A stretch of 15,442 bases of DNA from Rhodospirillales bacterium (GTDB taxonomy: Bacteria; Pseudomonadota; Alphaproteobacteria; Rhodospirillales; JAOUPW01): contig JAOUPW010000003.1 in assembly GCA_029879665.1 (NCBI GenBank), positions 1-15,442 of the forward strand. The letters run 5' to 3'. The notes below the pieces were generated by a model, which was not told the DNA's origin, searched no databases, and was given only the letters and a program-made list of their open reading frames with translations. Made by a program: the position numbers and the translations under genes. Within the stretch, counting starts at the first letter, position 1. Every line of letters starts with the position of its first letter. Of this stretch, positions 15,301 to 15,442 are shown in pieces.

Positions 15301-15369
15301 ATACAAAGTAAGCTGGGCAAAGGAACCACCGTTTCCGTCCGCTTCCCTCCCGACTCCGTGGTATCATGA
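12304..15369 (+). CDS. Soluble multi-PAS sensor histidine kinase with FixL-like PAS domain
   Basis: This 1021-residue protein has no membrane segment and is presumably cytoplasmic. Six PAS-like domains precede the kinase. Two are near-duplicate PAS_7-type domains (about 26-136 and 160-262). A third is of similar type (279-393), then a divergent one (400-511). The fifth is FixL-like (524-642) and the sixth is a PAS_3-like domain, [15 protein letters not shown] (654-668), running to about 770. The fifth carries [16 protein letters not shown] with H583, R589 and R603 at the spacing of FixL His200, Arg206 and Arg220. HisKA has the phosphoacceptor H800 in [16 protein letters not shown], and the ATPase domain shows N920 (N box), DTGIGM (949-954) and GTGLGL (979-984). 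There is no receiver domain and no response-regulator gene within the window, so it is an orphan kinase here. The start is GTG at 12304. Kinase identity is certain, ligand sensing is inferred. Confidence 0.93.
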   Translation: MPNNFQKNNGASDGENATIPLSSVQEILNSLNDGLIIYDREGKVIACNDKYRQCYPALAEKIVNGAHLEDILKAAITFGDISEAKDNPEEWVRKRLEERLNPRGRLEEHYINGRWWRLYENRTDDGSVVSRRQDITNEKASEFRIARGEASPEDEGGPDAFAVYDQDGKVISVSEGYASLYPTVGDLVVPGVDLADLLRAAAERGNIPEAKGRLEEWVRKKVEERLNPKGRAEERLIDGRWWRMREHKTADGRVIGLRTDITPLREAKIRTAEVQAVLAEVVDGIRDGVALYDGAGRLVLCNGYFQELTGISSDLLQPGAMMDDIAAAVADQACSRTSGKLHKAWLEALVSYDDDPGAAPELRNDAGRWLRIHQQSLSKGYVLSQLRDVSERRERERALETSETRHRKLIELAPDLICVLTNGFISLINSSGSRILGAKEAEILIGQSFAAFVHPDFRASLGEGMKNLLNDGSWIPIKLVRIGGVVIDAELAATQFDQDEPESIMIVARDVSERQRIAENLLSREERLRGIMETVADAIITIDERGKVDSFNPAAERMFGYKAGDIIGNNINMLMPEPYQSEHDGYLKRYKRTGKARLIGKGREVLGQKKNGAVFPIDLSVSEMRRNGRSTFIGVIRDITDQKRAEAILRESEERFALAIEGANEGIWDWNIEEDKLYISPRLQDMLGMEGRSVIKAKTLQNKIHKDDREKYLASIVRHLKGETDYFAIELRLVGDDGDSSWFLIRGNALRREDGRAFRMAGSLGDITQRKQDEADLRKAVEEAEIANKAKSEFLANMSHELRTPLNAIIGFADIMRAGLFGDMGNPQYDEYATNISESGHHLLDIINDILDVSRVEAGLLELKPEPVEILPVAESCLRLIKERAEQAGVSLRRNIQKDLPNLLTEPRRLKQILLNLLSNAVKFTPKNGQVTLHARALKSGALVISVTDTGIGMSAKGIKKALIPFGQVDSRLSRKYEGTGLGLPLTKGFVELHGGTLDIQSKLGKGTTVSVRFPPDSVVS
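12409..13089 (+). repeat. Tandem duplication of a PAS_7-type domain
   Basis: The codons for the first PAS (12409-12711) and second PAS (12787-13089) align without gaps at a constant offset of 378 bp (126 codons). Shared protein stretches include EEWVRK, EERLNP, INGRWWR/IDGRWWR and DIT. At DNA level GGCCGCTGGTGGCGG is identical at 12640-12654 and 13018-13032. This indicates a domain duplication within the kinase gene. Confidence 0.85.
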
Positions 15370-15442
15370 GGTTCGTGCGAACGGCACAGGACATGGACGG
15401 TTAAAGGCGGGCGAGACAGGTGCGCATAGCCACCTTCAATAC

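Noticed and set aside
15370..15442. Short palindrome GTTCGTGCGAAC after the kinase as a terminator
   Set aside because: Stem of 4-5 bp with no T-run. Nothing else is supportable in these last 73 bases.

Overview
The window looks like chromosomal DNA of an alphaproteobacterium, most likely of the Rhodospirillales type. Three things point there: moderately high GC, a protein of the alphaproteobacterial low-complexity family TIGR02302/DUF4175, and a gene order I recognise as typical of that class (tlpA / argH-lptM-lysA-DUF4175 / zinc-ribbon protein / ftsE-ftsX-ydcF-plsC). The assignment rests on protein families and synteny recalled from memory, not on a search.

Layout. Positions 1-912 (minus) hold the N-terminal 304 codons of a methyl-accepting chemotaxis protein whose signalling half lies off the left edge. 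A 497-bp non-coding stretch follows, AT-rich in part, with a perfect 10-bp inverted repeat, a 14-bp palindrome and a G-rich element. Positions 4397-1410 (minus) carry a tight operon ftsE-ftsX-ydcF-plsC with 1-4 base junctions, read from a sigma70-like promoter near 4481-4510. Divergent from it, 4634-5782 (plus) encodes a membrane-anchored MJ0042-type zinc-ribbon protein. It has an Ala-Pro tract and two copies of a motif resembling the CheY-binding N-terminal peptide of FliM. Between this gene and the convergent DUF4175 gene sits a 227-bp array of four near-identical hairpin-forming copies with an exact 60-bp period (5841-6067). Positions 11545-6066 (minus) carry argH, a 50-residue LptM-like lipoprotein, lysA and the 844-residue DUF4175 protein. 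A periplasmic TlpA-type thioredoxin (11571-12212, plus) diverges from argH with only 25 bp between start codons. A 1021-residue soluble histidine kinase with six PAS-like domains (12304-15369, plus) follows. The last 73 bases show nothing I can support.

How the genes fit together. ftsEX, plsC, ydcF, lptM, tlpA, DUF4175 and the two amino-acid genes (lysA consumes meso-diaminopimelate, a peptidoglycan precursor) form an envelope, division and biosynthesis neighbourhood. The chemoreceptor and the kinase on the flanks are sensory genes. The kinase has a PAS domain carrying the FixL haem-site residues and a PleC/DivJ-like catalytic core, so it may sense oxygen or another small gas ligand.

No clear-cut unknown multi-gene system is visible. 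The most unusual items are the FliM-like motif pair in the zinc-ribbon protein, the 60-bp hairpin array that runs into a stop codon, and the architecture of the kinase.
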